Shown here one piece after another: positions 8,559 through 16,553 of a stretch of 64,000 bases of DNA (within the stretch, counting starts at the first letter, position 1; each line of letters begins with the position of its first letter). Source of the stretch: Nocardioides sp. Root1257 (lineage in GTDB: Bacteria > Actinomycetota > Actinomycetes > Propionibacteriales > Nocardioidaceae); assembly GCF_001425175.1 (NCBI RefSeq), contig NZ_LMDV01000009.1, positions 335,613 to 399,612 of the forward strand. The letters run 5' to 3'. The position numbers and the translations under genes were made by a program. The notes beneath the pieces are model-generated. The model searched no databases. It saw only the letters and a program-made list of their open reading frames with translations, and was not told the DNA's origin.

Positions 8559-10406
8559 ATGAACGACGGCACCGGTCGCGTCGACCTGAGCTTCACCGTC
8601 GAGGAGGCCCAGCGCACCGTGCGCGTGCCGCCGGGCGTCACCGTGTTCGACGCGGCGTCGTGGAACGGCATCGCGATCGACTCCACCTGCGGCGGCCACG
8701 GCACCTGCCACAAGTGCAAGGTGCGCGTGGAGGGCAGCACGCCCATCACGCGCCACGACCTGAAGACGTTCACCCGCGACCAGCTCGACGAGGGCTGGCG
8801 GCTGGCCTGCCTCGTGAACGCGACCCGCGACCTGGCCGTCGACGTGCCCCCGCTCACCACGCGCCCCAAGGCCGCGACCGTCGGCGTCGGTCGCCAGGTG
8901 ATCCTGCGACCCGCGATCCAGAAGCGGTACGTCGAGCTCGACGAGCCCACGCTCGCCGACCAGCGCACCGACCTCGACCGGCTGCTGGCCGCGATCGACG
9001 ACCTCGAGCCGGTCGCCGACCTGCACGTCCTCCGCCGGCTGCCGACCGTGCTGCGTGCCGCCGACTTCAAGGTCACGGCGGTCATCGTCGACGAGGCGCT
9101 CGTCGACGTCGAGCCGGGTGACACCACGACCGCGCAGTACGCGATCGCCTTCGACCTCGGCACCACCACCGTCGTCGCGACGCTGCTCGACGTCGCCACG
9201 GGCACGCCGGTCGCCGTGGCGTCGATGCTCAACCGGCAGCAGCCGTTCGGCGGCGACGTGATCACCCGGATCAGCGCCACCATGATGGATCCCGACGCGC
9301 TCGGCCGCCTGCAGGTCGCGGCCTCGGAGTCCCTGTCCACGCTGGCGATCCAGGTCTGCACCGAGGGAGGGGTCGACCCCGCCCACGTCTACGAGGTCGC
9401 GATCGCAGGCAACGCGACGATGACGGCGCTGCTCCTCGGCATCGACCCGGAGCCGCTGGGCGTGGCGCCGTTCATCATGTCGTCGCCCCAGCCGCCCGAC
9501 GTGCTCGCCTCGGAGATCGGCCTGAGCCTCCACCCGCGTGCCCGCGCCACGCTCTTCCCCGCGCTCGGGGCCTACGTCGGCGGCGACATCGTCGCCGGGA
9601 TGCTGGCCTCCGGCATGGACCGCGACAAGCGCACCCGGCTCTTCATCGACGTCGGCACCAACTGCGAGATCGTGCTCAGCGACGGCGACCGGATCCTCTC
9701 GACGGCAGCGCCCGCGGGCCCGGCGTTCGAGGGTGGCGCGATCCGCTGCGGCATGCGCGCCGCCGACGGCGCGATCGAGGTCGTGAAGATGGGCGACAGC
9801 GACAACCCCGTCGAGCTCGGCGTCATCGGCGACGTCGAGCCGAAGGGTCTGTGCGGCTCCGGCCTCGTCGACGCGGTCGCCGAGCTGGTCAAGGTCGGGC
9901 TGCTCGACGCGTCGGGTCGCTACGTGCCCGAGGAGGTCGCCAAGGAGGTCGCGCCCGCGCTCGCCGACCGGCTCACGATGATCGGCCAGGAGCGGGTCTT
10001 CGTCCTGCACCGGCCGAGTCCCGGCGCCGAGCCGGAGGACTGCGTCGTGCTCTCGCAGCGCGACGTTCGCGAGCTCCAGTTCGCGAAGGCAGCCATCTCG
10101 ACCGGCTGGTCGCTGCTCCTCGAGGAGCTCGGCCTGGAGCACCGTGACGTCCAGCAGGTGCTGCTCGCCGGCTCGTTCGGCAGCTACCTGTCGGCCGCCT
10201 CCGCCGTCCGCATCGGACTGGTGCCGAAGCTCCCCGTGCTGCGCATCGTCGCCGCCGGCAACGTGGCCGGCGAGGGCGCGAAGATGGCGCTGCTCTCGGT
10301 GCGCGAGCGGGCCGGCGCCCGGGCGCTGCTGGAGGAGGTGACGTATGTCGAGCTCTCCGACCGCCCCGAGTTCAACGACCGCTTCGTCGACCAGCTCGGG
10401 TTCTAG
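8559..10406 (+). CDS. Fe-S/ASKHA reductive activator of corrinoid proteins (DUF4445, RACo-like)
   Basis: Restores inactive Co(II) corrinoid to Co(I) using ATP and low-potential electrons. The N-terminal 100 residues form a plant-type [2Fe-2S] ferredoxin with DSTCGGHGTCHKCKV and the fourth cysteine in LACLVN. An intermediate linker follows. The ASKHA ATPase domain then begins at FDLGTTTVVATLLD (about residue 200), with LFIDVGTNCEIVL as the second phosphate loop and LCGSGLVDAVAEL and LLAGSFGSYL towards the C-terminus. At 615 residues it matches RACo-type activators. It has an N-terminal 2Fe-2S domain and no C-terminal 4Fe-4S module like that of methanogen RamA. The position after mtgCA supports this role. 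The electron donor is not encoded in the window. Confidence 0.88.
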   Translation: MNDGTGRVDLSFTVEEAQRTVRVPPGVTVFDAASWNGIAIDSTCGGHGTCHKCKVRVEGSTPITRHDLKTFTRDQLDEGWRLACLVNATRDLAVDVPPLTTRPKAATVGVGRQVILRPAIQKRYVELDEPTLADQRTDLDRLLAAIDDLEPVADLHVLRRLPTVLRAADFKVTAVIVDEALVDVEPGDTTTAQYAIAFDLGTTTVVATLLDVATGTPVAVASMLNRQQPFGGDVITRISATMMDPDALGRLQVAASESLSTLAIQVCTEGGVDPAHVYEVAIAGNATMTALLLGIDPEPLGVAPFIMSSPQPPDVLASEIGLSLHPRARATLFPALGAYVGGDIVAGMLASGMDRDKRTRLFIDVGTNCEIVLSDGDRILSTAAPAGPAFEGGAIRCGMRAADGAIEVVKMGDSDNPVELGVIGDVEPKGLCGSGLVDAVAELVKVGLLDASGRYVPEEVAKEVAPALADRLTMIGQERVFVLHRPSPGAEPEDCVVLSQRDVRELQFAKAAISTGWSLLLEELGLEHRDVQQVLLAGSFGSYLSAASAVRIGLVPKLPVLRIVAAGNVAGEGAKMALLSVRERAGARALLEEVTYVELSDRPEFNDRFVDQLGF

Positions 10407-10986
10407 GACCGCGCTCATCGCCTGCGGCGCGATCGCCCAGCCCTGCAAGGAGATCGCCGACCGGCACCACTGGCCCGTCGACGTGCACCCGCTACCTCCG
10501 CTGCTGCACAACCAGCCCCACCTGATCGCCGCGGAGGTTCGCCGGCTCGCACGCGACCTCGCCCCGTCGTACGACACCGTGGCGGTCGGGTACGCCGACT
10601 GCGGCACCTACGGTGCCCTCGACGCGGTCTGCGAGGAGCTCGGCCTGGCGCGGCTGCCCGGGCTGCACTGCTACGACGTGTTCGCTGGTGCCTCGCGGAT
10701 CGAGGAGTTCTTCGCCGACCAGCCCGGCACCTACCTGCTGACCGACTTCCTGGTGCGGTCCTTCGCGCGCACGGTGATCCAGGAGCTCGGCCTCGACCGG
10801 CACCCCGACCTGCGCGACACCTACTTCGGCCACTACACGCGGGTCGTCTGGCTCGCCCAGCAGCCGGACGACGAGCTGCGCGCGCTGGCCGAGGACGCCG
10901 CCGCGCGGATCGGGCTGCCGCTCACCGTCGTCGAGACCGGCGACGCGCGACTGGAGGCGGCGCTGGCGGCCCTGGTCGGGTCGTGA
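10345..10986 (+). CDS. DUF1638 protein linked to the corrinoid methyltransferase operon
   Basis: 213 residues of a family that recurrently accompanies corrinoid-dependent methyltransferases; its biochemical role is not known to me. The start at ATG 10345 lies 62 bp inside the reactivase gene and is supported by the strong ribosome site GGAGGAGG at 10331-10338. Conserved Cys positions are visible in LIACGAIAQPCKEI, VGYADCGTYGALDAVCEELG and LHCYDVF, suggesting a metal or Fe-S site. The first 20 residues are Ser/Thr-rich because of the overlap and may be disordered. The tight coupling argues for a function needed together with the reactivase. Confidence 0.8.
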   Translation: MSSSPTAPSSTTASSTSSGSRTALIACGAIAQPCKEIADRHHWPVDVHPLPPLLHNQPHLIAAEVRRLARDLAPSYDTVAVGYADCGTYGALDAVCEELGLARLPGLHCYDVFAGASRIEEFFADQPGTYLLTDFLVRSFARTVIQELGLDRHPDLRDTYFGHYTRVVWLAQQPDDELRALAEDAAARIGLPLTVVETGDARLEAALAALVGS

Positions 10987-11023
10987 TGCCGGGTGCGCCA
11001 CGGCGCCCCGCCGGCACCACGAC

Positions 11024-11152
11024 TCACATGTCGAAGTCGGTGCCTGCCAGGACGGCGATCCCGAAGACCCCGACCAAGAAGACCAGGCACAGCAGCGGCG
11101 TACCGATGATCAGCACCACCAGCGTCCAGAAGACGTTGAGGTTGAGGTTCAC
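11024..11152 (-). CDS. Predicted 42-residue single-pass membrane peptide
   Basis: A GTG-started frame of 43 codons beginning MNLNLNVFWTLVVLIIGTPL and ending GTDFDM. One uninterrupted hydrophobic span covers about residues 8-36, with no charged residue until the acidic tail, which is what a membrane microprotein looks like. It lies alone in the 317-bp gap between the DUF1638 gene and metF, with no clear ribosome site upstream. I do not recognise a family. The hydrophobic design and clean stop make it more than a random frame, but it remains a prediction. Confidence 0.42.
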   Translation of the reverse strand: MNLNLNVFWTLVVLIIGTPLLCLVFLVGVFGIAVLAGTDFDM

Positions 11153-11220
11153 GGATGGAGCGTAGCCGCGTCGGCTGATGCGCGAGGGCGATCGCCCGGT
11201 GGCCGGGTCGAGGTGCCACT

Positions 11221-11292
11221 TGTAACGCCGGGTTATTCACTGTTCCCACCCGGTTGCAACCCCGTGGGAACAGTCCGTAACCCGGCGTTACA
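11221..11292. repeat. 72-bp near-perfect palindrome between convergent genes
   Basis: Outer arms TGTAACGCCGGGTTA (11221-11235) and TAACCCGGCGTTACA (11278-11292) are exact reverse complements. Inner arms CTGTTCCCAC (11240-11249) and GTGGGAACAG (11264-11273) are also exact. The centre is GGTTGCAACC (11252-11261), itself palindromic and on the same symmetry axis. About 31 of 36 positions pair. It lies between the 3' ends of the DUF1638 operon and metF, so it may act as a bidirectional terminator, although no U-tract follows. Confidence 0.8.
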
Positions 11293-11303
11293 GCAACCGG
11301 CCG

Positions 11304-12149
11304 TCAGCCGAGCCGCGCCAGGAGCCCCTGCCGCCAGGCCTCGGTCTCGGCGACCTGGTTGAACGTGAAGACGTGCAGGCCCTCCACCAGCGCCGTCGGC
11401 TCGGCCAGGGTGGGCGCGCACTGCTCGAGGAAGCGCTCGCCGGTGAAGCCACCCGGCGCGGCCAGCCGGGCGAAGGTGCCCTTGTGCTTGGCCAGGAAGC
11501 GGGTCGACTCACCGACGCCGATCTTGGTCGCCATCGAGAGCAGCTTCGTGCGGTCGACCGGACCGGGGATGCCGAGCAGCAGCGGCATCGTGATCCCGCG
11601 CCCGCGCATCCGGTGCACCCAGTCGCGGATCACCGCCGGGTCGAAGGTCAGGTTGCTGACCACATGGGTCGCGTAGCGACGCTTGTCCCACATCGACTGC
11701 ACGGTCAGGTCGTCGTGGATGGTGGGGTGCGACTCCGGGTAGCCGGTGATCCCGACCTGGGCGAACGGCCGGCCCAGCTCGGTCAGGTCCTCCAGCAGCG
11801 ACAGGGCGTCCGGGTAGTCGCCGGCCGGCTCGGCGTCACCGCCCGGCACGAAGATGCGGGTGATCTGCTTGCCGGTCAGCCGATCGCAGATCTCGGCGAG
11901 CTCCGAGCGACCGGTCACCATCCGGGCGGCGATGTGCGGGACGACGACGTACCCGTGGCCCGCGAGTCGCTCGGCCAGGTCGAACGTCGCGTCGAGGCCC
12001 TTGCTCGGCGAGGCCGTGACGGTGACGGCGACGTCGCGCGGCACGTGCGCCAGCACCTTGTCTTCGGTGCTCGCGGTGGGCAGCACCTCGTAGCGCGCCT
12101 GGGAGAGCAGCCGGGTCAGGGCCTGAGCGTTGGCCACCTTGTTGCGCAT
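11304..12149 (-). CDS. metF: Methylenetetrahydrofolate reductase (MetF family)
   Basis: FAD-dependent interconversion of 5-methyl-THF and 5,10-methylene-THF. The 281-residue single-domain protein has MetF TIM-barrel segments: VTVTASPSKGLDATFDLAE near the start, HIAARMV, ITRIFVPGGDAEPAGDYPDA with the flavin-contact loop, GITGYPESHPTIHD, and MPLLLGIPGPVDRTKL. Start at ATG 12149. A tandem GTTGC-N7-GCAAC operator overlaps the start codon and is shared with betB and purU. That argues for a role in oxidising methyl-THF produced by betaine demethylation rather than, or in addition to, methionine synthesis. It lies 41 bp downstream of the exporter gene in the same direction. Confidence 0.88.
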   Translation of the reverse strand: MRNKVANAQALTRLLSQARYEVLPTASTEDKVLAHVPRDVAVTVTASPSKGLDATFDLAERLAGHGYVVVPHIAARMVTGRSELAEICDRLTGKQITRIFVPGGDAEPAGDYPDALSLLEDLTELGRPFAQVGITGYPESHPTIHDDLTVQSMWDKRRYATHVVSNLTFDPAVIRDWVHRMRGRGITMPLLLGIPGPVDRTKLLSMATKIGVGESTRFLAKHKGTFARLAAPGGFTGERFLEQCAPTLAEPTALVEGLHVFTFNQVAETEAWRQGLLARLG

Positions 12150-12176
12150 GGAGCAACTCGTTTCGTGATGCGCACC
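12141..12176. promoter_or_regulatory. Tandem IclR-type operators over the metF start
   Basis: The perfect palindrome GTTGC-N7-GCAAC (12141-12157) covers the metF start codon. A weaker copy, GTTTC-N7-GCACC, lies at 12160-12176. The step is again 19 bp. Overlap with the initiation codon implies either occlusion of the transcription start or a leaderless or very short-leader mRNA. Confidence 0.7.
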
Positions 12177-12190
12177 GTACGCACCAGATC

Positions 12191-13597
12191 CTAGACCCCC
12201 GGGTTGCGGATCGTCACCCACGAGAGCAGCCCGCCCAGCGCGAGCAGCACGGCGCAGATCACGACGGCGGACCCGTACGCCGCGTCGAAGGCGACCGGGT
12301 CGGCGTACTGCTCCCCGGTGAGCCCCACGGCGACCGGCAACGCCGCGACCGCGAGCAGCGAGCCGGCCCGGGCGACGGCGTTGTTGACGCCGCTCGCGAT
12401 GCCGGCGTGCTCGTCGGGCACGGCCGCCAGCACGGTGGCCGTCAACGGCGCCACCATCAGCGCCAGGCCGAGCCCGAAGATCGTCAGACCGGGCAGGACG
12501 TCGGTCCAGTAGTTCACGTCCGCGTCCACGCCCAGCAGCAGGAGCGCGCCGCCGGCCATCACGATCGGCCCGACGGTCATCGGGATCCGCGGCCCGATCC
12601 GGCTGCCGAGCTCGCCACCCTTCGAGGCGAGCAGCAGCATGCAGACCGTGATCGGCAGCGTGGCCATGCCGGCCTCCAGGGCGCCGTACCCGCTGACGGT
12701 CTGGAGCTGCAGGACCAGGAAGAAGAGCACCGCGCCGAGGGCGGCGTAGACGAGCAGGGTCATCGCGTTCGCGGCGCTGAACGTCCGGTCCGCGAAGATG
12801 CCGAGCGGCAGCATCGGGTGGTCGCTGCGACGCTCGTCGACGACGTAGCCGACCGCCGCGAGGAGCGCCACGCCGATCGCCCAGGGCGCGGCCGCGCCGC
12901 CCCACTCGATGAGGGCGTAGGTCAGCCCGCCGAGGAAGAGCGTGGCGAGCAGCGCGCCGGTGAAGTCGAGACGGCGAGGTGCGTTCGGGTCCAGGGTCTC
13001 GGGCACGAACCGGACCGCGACCACCACCGTCACCGCGGCCAGGGGCAGGTTGATCAGGAAGATCCAGCGCCAGTCGGCGTACTCCACCAGGAAGCCGCCG
13101 AGGAACGGCCCGATCGCCGAGGCGATGCCACCGAGCCCGACCCAGGCGCCGATGGCCTTGGCCCGGTCGTCGCGGACGAACGCGCCCTGGATCATCGCGA
13201 GGCTGCCTGGCGTCAGCAGCGCGGCGCCCGCGCCCTGGAGGATGCGGGCCGCGATCAGCACGGTCGGGTTGGGCGCCAGGCCGCAGAGCAGGGACGCGAG
13301 CGCGAACCAGACCGTGCCGATCACGAAGACCCGCCGGCGGCCGTAGCGGTCGCCCAGCGAGCCGCCGAGCAGGATCAGGCTGGCCAGCGAGAGCAGGTAG
13401 CCGTTGGTGATCCACTGCAGCTGGGCCAGGGAGGCGTCGAGGTCCTCGCCGATCGTGTGCAGCGCGACGTTGACGACGGTCCCGTCGAGCATCGTCATGC
13501 CGGAGCCCAGCACCGCGGCGGCGACCACCGCGCGTCCGGTCATGGTCCCGAGCCGTACGCCGTCGGGGGCGGTGGGCAATCCGGAGGCGTCGGTCAC
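12191..13597 (-). CDS. DHA2-type major facilitator drug exporter (EmrB/QacA-like)
   Basis: Proton-driven exporter of the inner membrane, about 468 residues with 14 predicted helices. Hallmarks are motif C-like and motif D1 regions near the start (GSGMTMLDGTVVNVALHTIG), LQWITNGYLLSLASLILLGG, the motif A loop GSLGDRYGRRRVFVIG between helices 2 and 3, and ARILQGAGAALLTPGSLAMI. I place the start at GTG 13597, because an upstream ATG at 13648 would run through the promoter shared with the divergent di-iron gene. Substrate is unknown. No regulator is adjacent. Confidence 0.85.
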   Translation of the reverse strand: MTDASGLPTAPDGVRLGTMTGRAVVAAAVLGSGMTMLDGTVVNVALHTIGEDLDASLAQLQWITNGYLLSLASLILLGGSLGDRYGRRRVFVIGTVWFALASLLCGLAPNPTVLIAARILQGAGAALLTPGSLAMIQGAFVRDDRAKAIGAWVGLGGIASAIGPFLGGFLVEYADWRWIFLINLPLAAVTVVVAVRFVPETLDPNAPRRLDFTGALLATLFLGGLTYALIEWGGAAAPWAIGVALLAAVGYVVDERRSDHPMLPLGIFADRTFSAANAMTLLVYAALGAVLFFLVLQLQTVSGYGALEAGMATLPITVCMLLLASKGGELGSRIGPRIPMTVGPIVMAGGALLLLGVDADVNYWTDVLPGLTIFGLGLALMVAPLTATVLAAVPDEHAGIASGVNNAVARAGSLLAVAALPVAVGLTGEQYADPVAFDAAYGSAVVICAVLLALGGLLSWVTIRNPGV

Positions 13598-13648
13598 AAC
13601 GAACAAGTATCCGGGACATCCCTGATGAAGGCTTCCCTTACCTCCCAC

Positions 13649-13654
13649 TAGGAT
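13649..13654 (+). promoter_or_regulatory. Candidate -10 element, possibly leaderless start
   Basis: TAGGAT ends 6 nt before the ATG at 13661, the spacing expected if transcription begins at the start codon. No convincing -35 element is seen. The same TAGGAT arrangement precedes the gene at 62780. Confidence 0.35.
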
Positions 13655-13660
13655 TCTGCA

Positions 13661-14521
13661 ATGACGCTTGTCTCCCTGAACGAGTCACGGTTGGCGGACC
13701 ACGTCGACCGCCTCGGTCTCGAGCACCCACCGATCGACCTGGCGAGCGTCGACTACGCCGTACGCCGGCCGGACGTCTTCAACGAGCGCTACGGCCACGT
13801 CCTCGACTACATGGCTCGGGTCGAGCTCGAGGTCGACCGCAACGTGCTCGAGCTGACGACGCTGCTCCCCGACCCGCCGGAGATCGACCGGCGCTTCTAC
13901 GCCGAGGTGTGGCAGCCGCAGGAGATCCGGCACGGACTCATCCTCGACGAGCTCCAGGTGCACCTCGGCCGCCCGGCGGCCGAGCCCGACCTGACCTCGC
14001 TCGGCGTGAAGATGCGCATCCTCGGCGCGCTCGCGCACCTCGACCCCTTCCAGGACGTCTGCCGGATGCTCTACTACCTCACCGGCATGGCGACCGAGCG
14101 GTCCGCGGTGCTCGCCTACAACCTCCTCCACGACGGGGTCGTCGAGATGGGCGAGAGCGCGATCGCGCAGACGGTGATCGCCCCCATCAAGCGGCAGGAG
14201 CCGGGCCACTACGCCTTCTACCAGCTCTCCGCCCGCGGTCTGTGGACCCAGCTCGCGGCCTGGCAGAAGTGGATGGTGCGCCGGATGCGCTCCTTCTCCT
14301 TCGCACCGGTCGGTGCCAACGACGCCACGCAGAAGGCCGACTTCGGCGACATGCTGAAGACCCTCGGCATCGACCGCGAGGTCGACCACTTCGCCAGCCA
14401 GATCTCGCGGGTCGAGCGCGAGCTGCTGTGGGCGCACCGGCGCGGCCTCACGGTCCCGCCGTACGTCGCCGCCGCGTTCCGCGAGGCCGTGGAGCTGGCC
14501 GAGGTACGACGAGCCGCCTGA
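13661..14521 (+). CDS. Ferritin-like di-iron oxidase/desaturase-family protein
   Basis: A 286-residue, mostly helical protein with the spacing of a carboxylate-bridged di-iron site: ELEVDRN near residue 47, QEIRHGLILDELQ near 88 (compare EENRHG of acyl-ACP desaturases), ATERSAVLAYN near 146, ESAIAQTVIAPIKRQEPGHY near 166-185 with a Glu and the second His. This places it in the ferritin-like superfamily that includes stearoyl-ACP desaturase and AurF-type oxygenases. The substrate cannot be read from the sequence, and no fatty-acid or natural-product genes adjoin it. It is divergent from the exporter gene and converges on the ROK gene. Confidence 0.65.
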   Translation: MTLVSLNESRLADHVDRLGLEHPPIDLASVDYAVRRPDVFNERYGHVLDYMARVELEVDRNVLELTTLLPDPPEIDRRFYAEVWQPQEIRHGLILDELQVHLGRPAAEPDLTSLGVKMRILGALAHLDPFQDVCRMLYYLTGMATERSAVLAYNLLHDGVVEMGESAIAQTVIAPIKRQEPGHYAFYQLSARGLWTQLAAWQKWMVRRMRSFSFAPVGANDATQKADFGDMLKTLGIDREVDHFASQISRVERELLWAHRRGLTVPPYVAAAFREAVELAEVRRAA

Positions 14522-15682
14522 TCAGGCCTCGCCGCGGATGAACGCCTGCAGCGCGATCGTCGCGGCGCCGTGCGCCCAGGCCTCGAAGGACAGCGGGCGG
14601 ATGATCAGCTCGGAGTGGATGGCCTGGCCGTAGGCCTGCTCGACGAAGCCGGCGCGCATCGGCTCGCGGATCAGGTCCAGCGCGGCGAGCCCCTCGCCGG
14701 TCAGGACCACGCACTGCGGCCCGAAGAGGTTGACGACCGACGCGATGCCGACGCCGAGCGCGTGCCCGGCGACCCGGAAGACCTCGGCGACCCGCTCGTC
14801 ACGGCGGCCGAGGTCGACGGCCTCCTCGAGGGTGGTCACCTCGTGGCCGACCGCGGCCGCGACGTCGCGCAGGATCGACGGGGTCGTCGCCACGGTGTCG
14901 AGGCAGCCGGTCGCGCCGCAGTGGCACCGCCGGTCGCCGGCGATCGGGAGGTGCCCGAGCTCGCCCGAGACGCCGTGCACCCCGGCCAGCACCTGGCCCT
15001 GGAAGGACAGCGCACACCCGATCCCGGCGCCCACGGTGACCACCGCGAATGACGGCCGGCCCGCGCCGGCCCCGAACCACCGCTCACCGGCGGTCAGCGC
15101 GCGGACGTCGTTCTCGACGATCACCGGCAGTCCGAGCCGGGCGTGCACCATCGGCGCGAGCCGGACGCCGTGCCAGCCCAGGAAGTGGGAGTAGGAGACG
15201 AGCCCGGACTCGTCGACGCCGCCCGAGATGCCGATCGCGACGTGGCGCAGCCGCTCCTGGTGCTCCGGCGTGGAGCAGAGCTCCTCGGTGACCTCGACGA
15301 TCGTGTCGACGACGGGCTCGACCTCGCGGGCAGCGAGCTCGCGTCGTACGGTCGCGATCGTCTGGCCGGCCAGGTCGACCAGCACCCCGAGCACCTCGGA
15401 GCCGGTGACCTTCAGGCCCACGACGTACGCCGCGTCGCCGCAGATCTCGACCCGGCTCGCCGGCCGGCCGAGTCCGCCGTTGACGGACGGCCCGACCTCG
15501 CGGAGGTAGCCGGCCTGGGCCAGCGGGTTGACGACCTTGGTGACGGCCGCGGAGGTGAGCCCGGTCCGGCGGGCCAGGTCGGCACGCGACATCGGCCCCT
15601 CGGTGACCAGCGCGGACATCACGCTGACGGCGCCCGGGCTGGAGGACGGCAACCCCCCGGCGCGCCTGCTGCTCACGCGCAC
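14522..15682 (-). CDS. ROK-family transcriptional regulator of the galactoside locus
   Basis: 386 residues. An N-terminal winged helix (MSRADLARRTGLTSAAVTKVVNPL, about 31-55) is fused to a ROK sugar-sensing domain with the zinc motif CHCGATGC near residue 254 and the HGVSGELGH sugar-site segment. The kinase phosphate loop is degenerate (VGLKVTGSEVLGVLVDL), as in regulators that bind sugar without phosphorylating it. It starts at GTG 15682 and lies 16 bp downstream of the ABC permease gene, so it is probably the last gene of the sugar-importer operon. It likely represses that operon and the divergent galactosidases until an inducing galactoside appears. Confidence 0.87.
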   Translation of the reverse strand: MRVSSRRAGGLPSSSPGAVSVMSALVTEGPMSRADLARRTGLTSAAVTKVVNPLAQAGYLREVGPSVNGGLGRPASRVEICGDAAYVVGLKVTGSEVLGVLVDLAGQTIATVRRELAAREVEPVVDTIVEVTEELCSTPEHQERLRHVAIGISGGVDESGLVSYSHFLGWHGVRLAPMVHARLGLPVIVENDVRALTAGERWFGAGAGRPSFAVVTVGAGIGCALSFQGQVLAGVHGVSGELGHLPIAGDRRCHCGATGCLDTVATTPSILRDVAAAVGHEVTTLEEAVDLGRRDERVAEVFRVAGHALGVGIASVVNLFGPQCVVLTGEGLAALDLIREPMRAGFVEQAYGQAIHSELIIRPLSFEAWAHGAATIALQAFIRGEA

Positions 15683-15698
15683 ACCGTACCGGCCCCCT

Positions 15699-16553
15699 TC
15701 ATCCCTTCGTGGAGCCCAGCGTCAGCCCGGCGACGAACTGCCGCTGGAGCACGAAGAAGACCAGCACCACCGGGAGGGCGATCAGCACCGACCCGGCCGA
15801 CAGCAGGTTGTAGTCGGTGAAGAACTGGCCGCGCAGGTTGTTGAGCGCACTGGTGATCGGGAACTTGTCGCCCTGCCCGCCGAGCAGCACCGTCGCCCAG
15901 AAGAACTCGTTGTAGACCCACGTGGTCTGCAGGGTCGCCAGCGCCGCGAGCGCCGGCTTCACCAGCGGCATCGTGAGCTGCCAGTACTGGCGCCACACGC
16001 TGGCCCCGTCGATCTGGGCCTGCTCGTAGATCTCGAACGGCAGCGTCTTCATGTAGTTGCTGAGCACGAAGGTGCAGAACCCGATCTGGAACGCCACGTT
16101 GATGGCGATCAGGCCCCAGTAGCTGCCGAGCAGCTGCCCGGTGTCGCTCATCGCCATCGGCAGCGGGACCTCGCGGTAGATCCGGAAGACCGGCACCAGC
16201 AGCGCCTGGGGAGGCAGCAGGTTGGCCGCGAGGAAGATGCCGAGCATGGCCAGGTTGAAGCGGTAGCTGAAGCGGGCCAGCACGAACGCCGCGAGCGACG
16301 ACAGGAACAGCGTCAGCAGCACGGCCGGGACCGTGATGATCAGCGAGTTCAGGAAGTACTTGCCGAGGTCGGCGTCGCGCCAGACCCGCTGGTAGTTGTC
16401 GAACGTCCAGCCACCGAAGGAGAGGTAGCCGTGCGCCTGCGTGTAGGCGTAGTCGCGGAAGGAGCTCAGCACCGCCCACAGCAGCGGGAAGAGCCAGAGC
16501 AGGGCCAGCACGGCCATGCAGACGGTCGCGATCGCGCCCCGGCGCCGGTTCAT
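15699..16553 (-). CDS. Carbohydrate ABC transporter permease, MalG type
   Basis: Second membrane subunit of a CUT1-family sugar importer, 284 residues and six predicted helices. The cytoplasmic coupling loop is YEQAQIDGASVWRQYWQLTM followed by PLVKP, the EAA motif that docks with the ATPase. It starts at ATG 16553 and overlaps the MalF-type gene by ATGA. No ATPase gene is present in the operon. As in many actinobacteria, a shared MsiK-type ATPase elsewhere in the genome probably energises it; that is inference from the absence here. Confidence 0.92.
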   Translation of the reverse strand: MNRRRGAIATVCMAVLALLWLFPLLWAVLSSFRDYAYTQAHGYLSFGGWTFDNYQRVWRDADLGKYFLNSLIITVPAVLLTLFLSSLAAFVLARFSYRFNLAMLGIFLAANLLPPQALLVPVFRIYREVPLPMAMSDTGQLLGSYWGLIAINVAFQIGFCTFVLSNYMKTLPFEIYEQAQIDGASVWRQYWQLTMPLVKPALAALATLQTTWVYNEFFWATVLLGGQGDKFPITSALNNLRGQFFTDYNLLSAGSVLIALPVVLVFFVLQRQFVAGLTLGSTKG

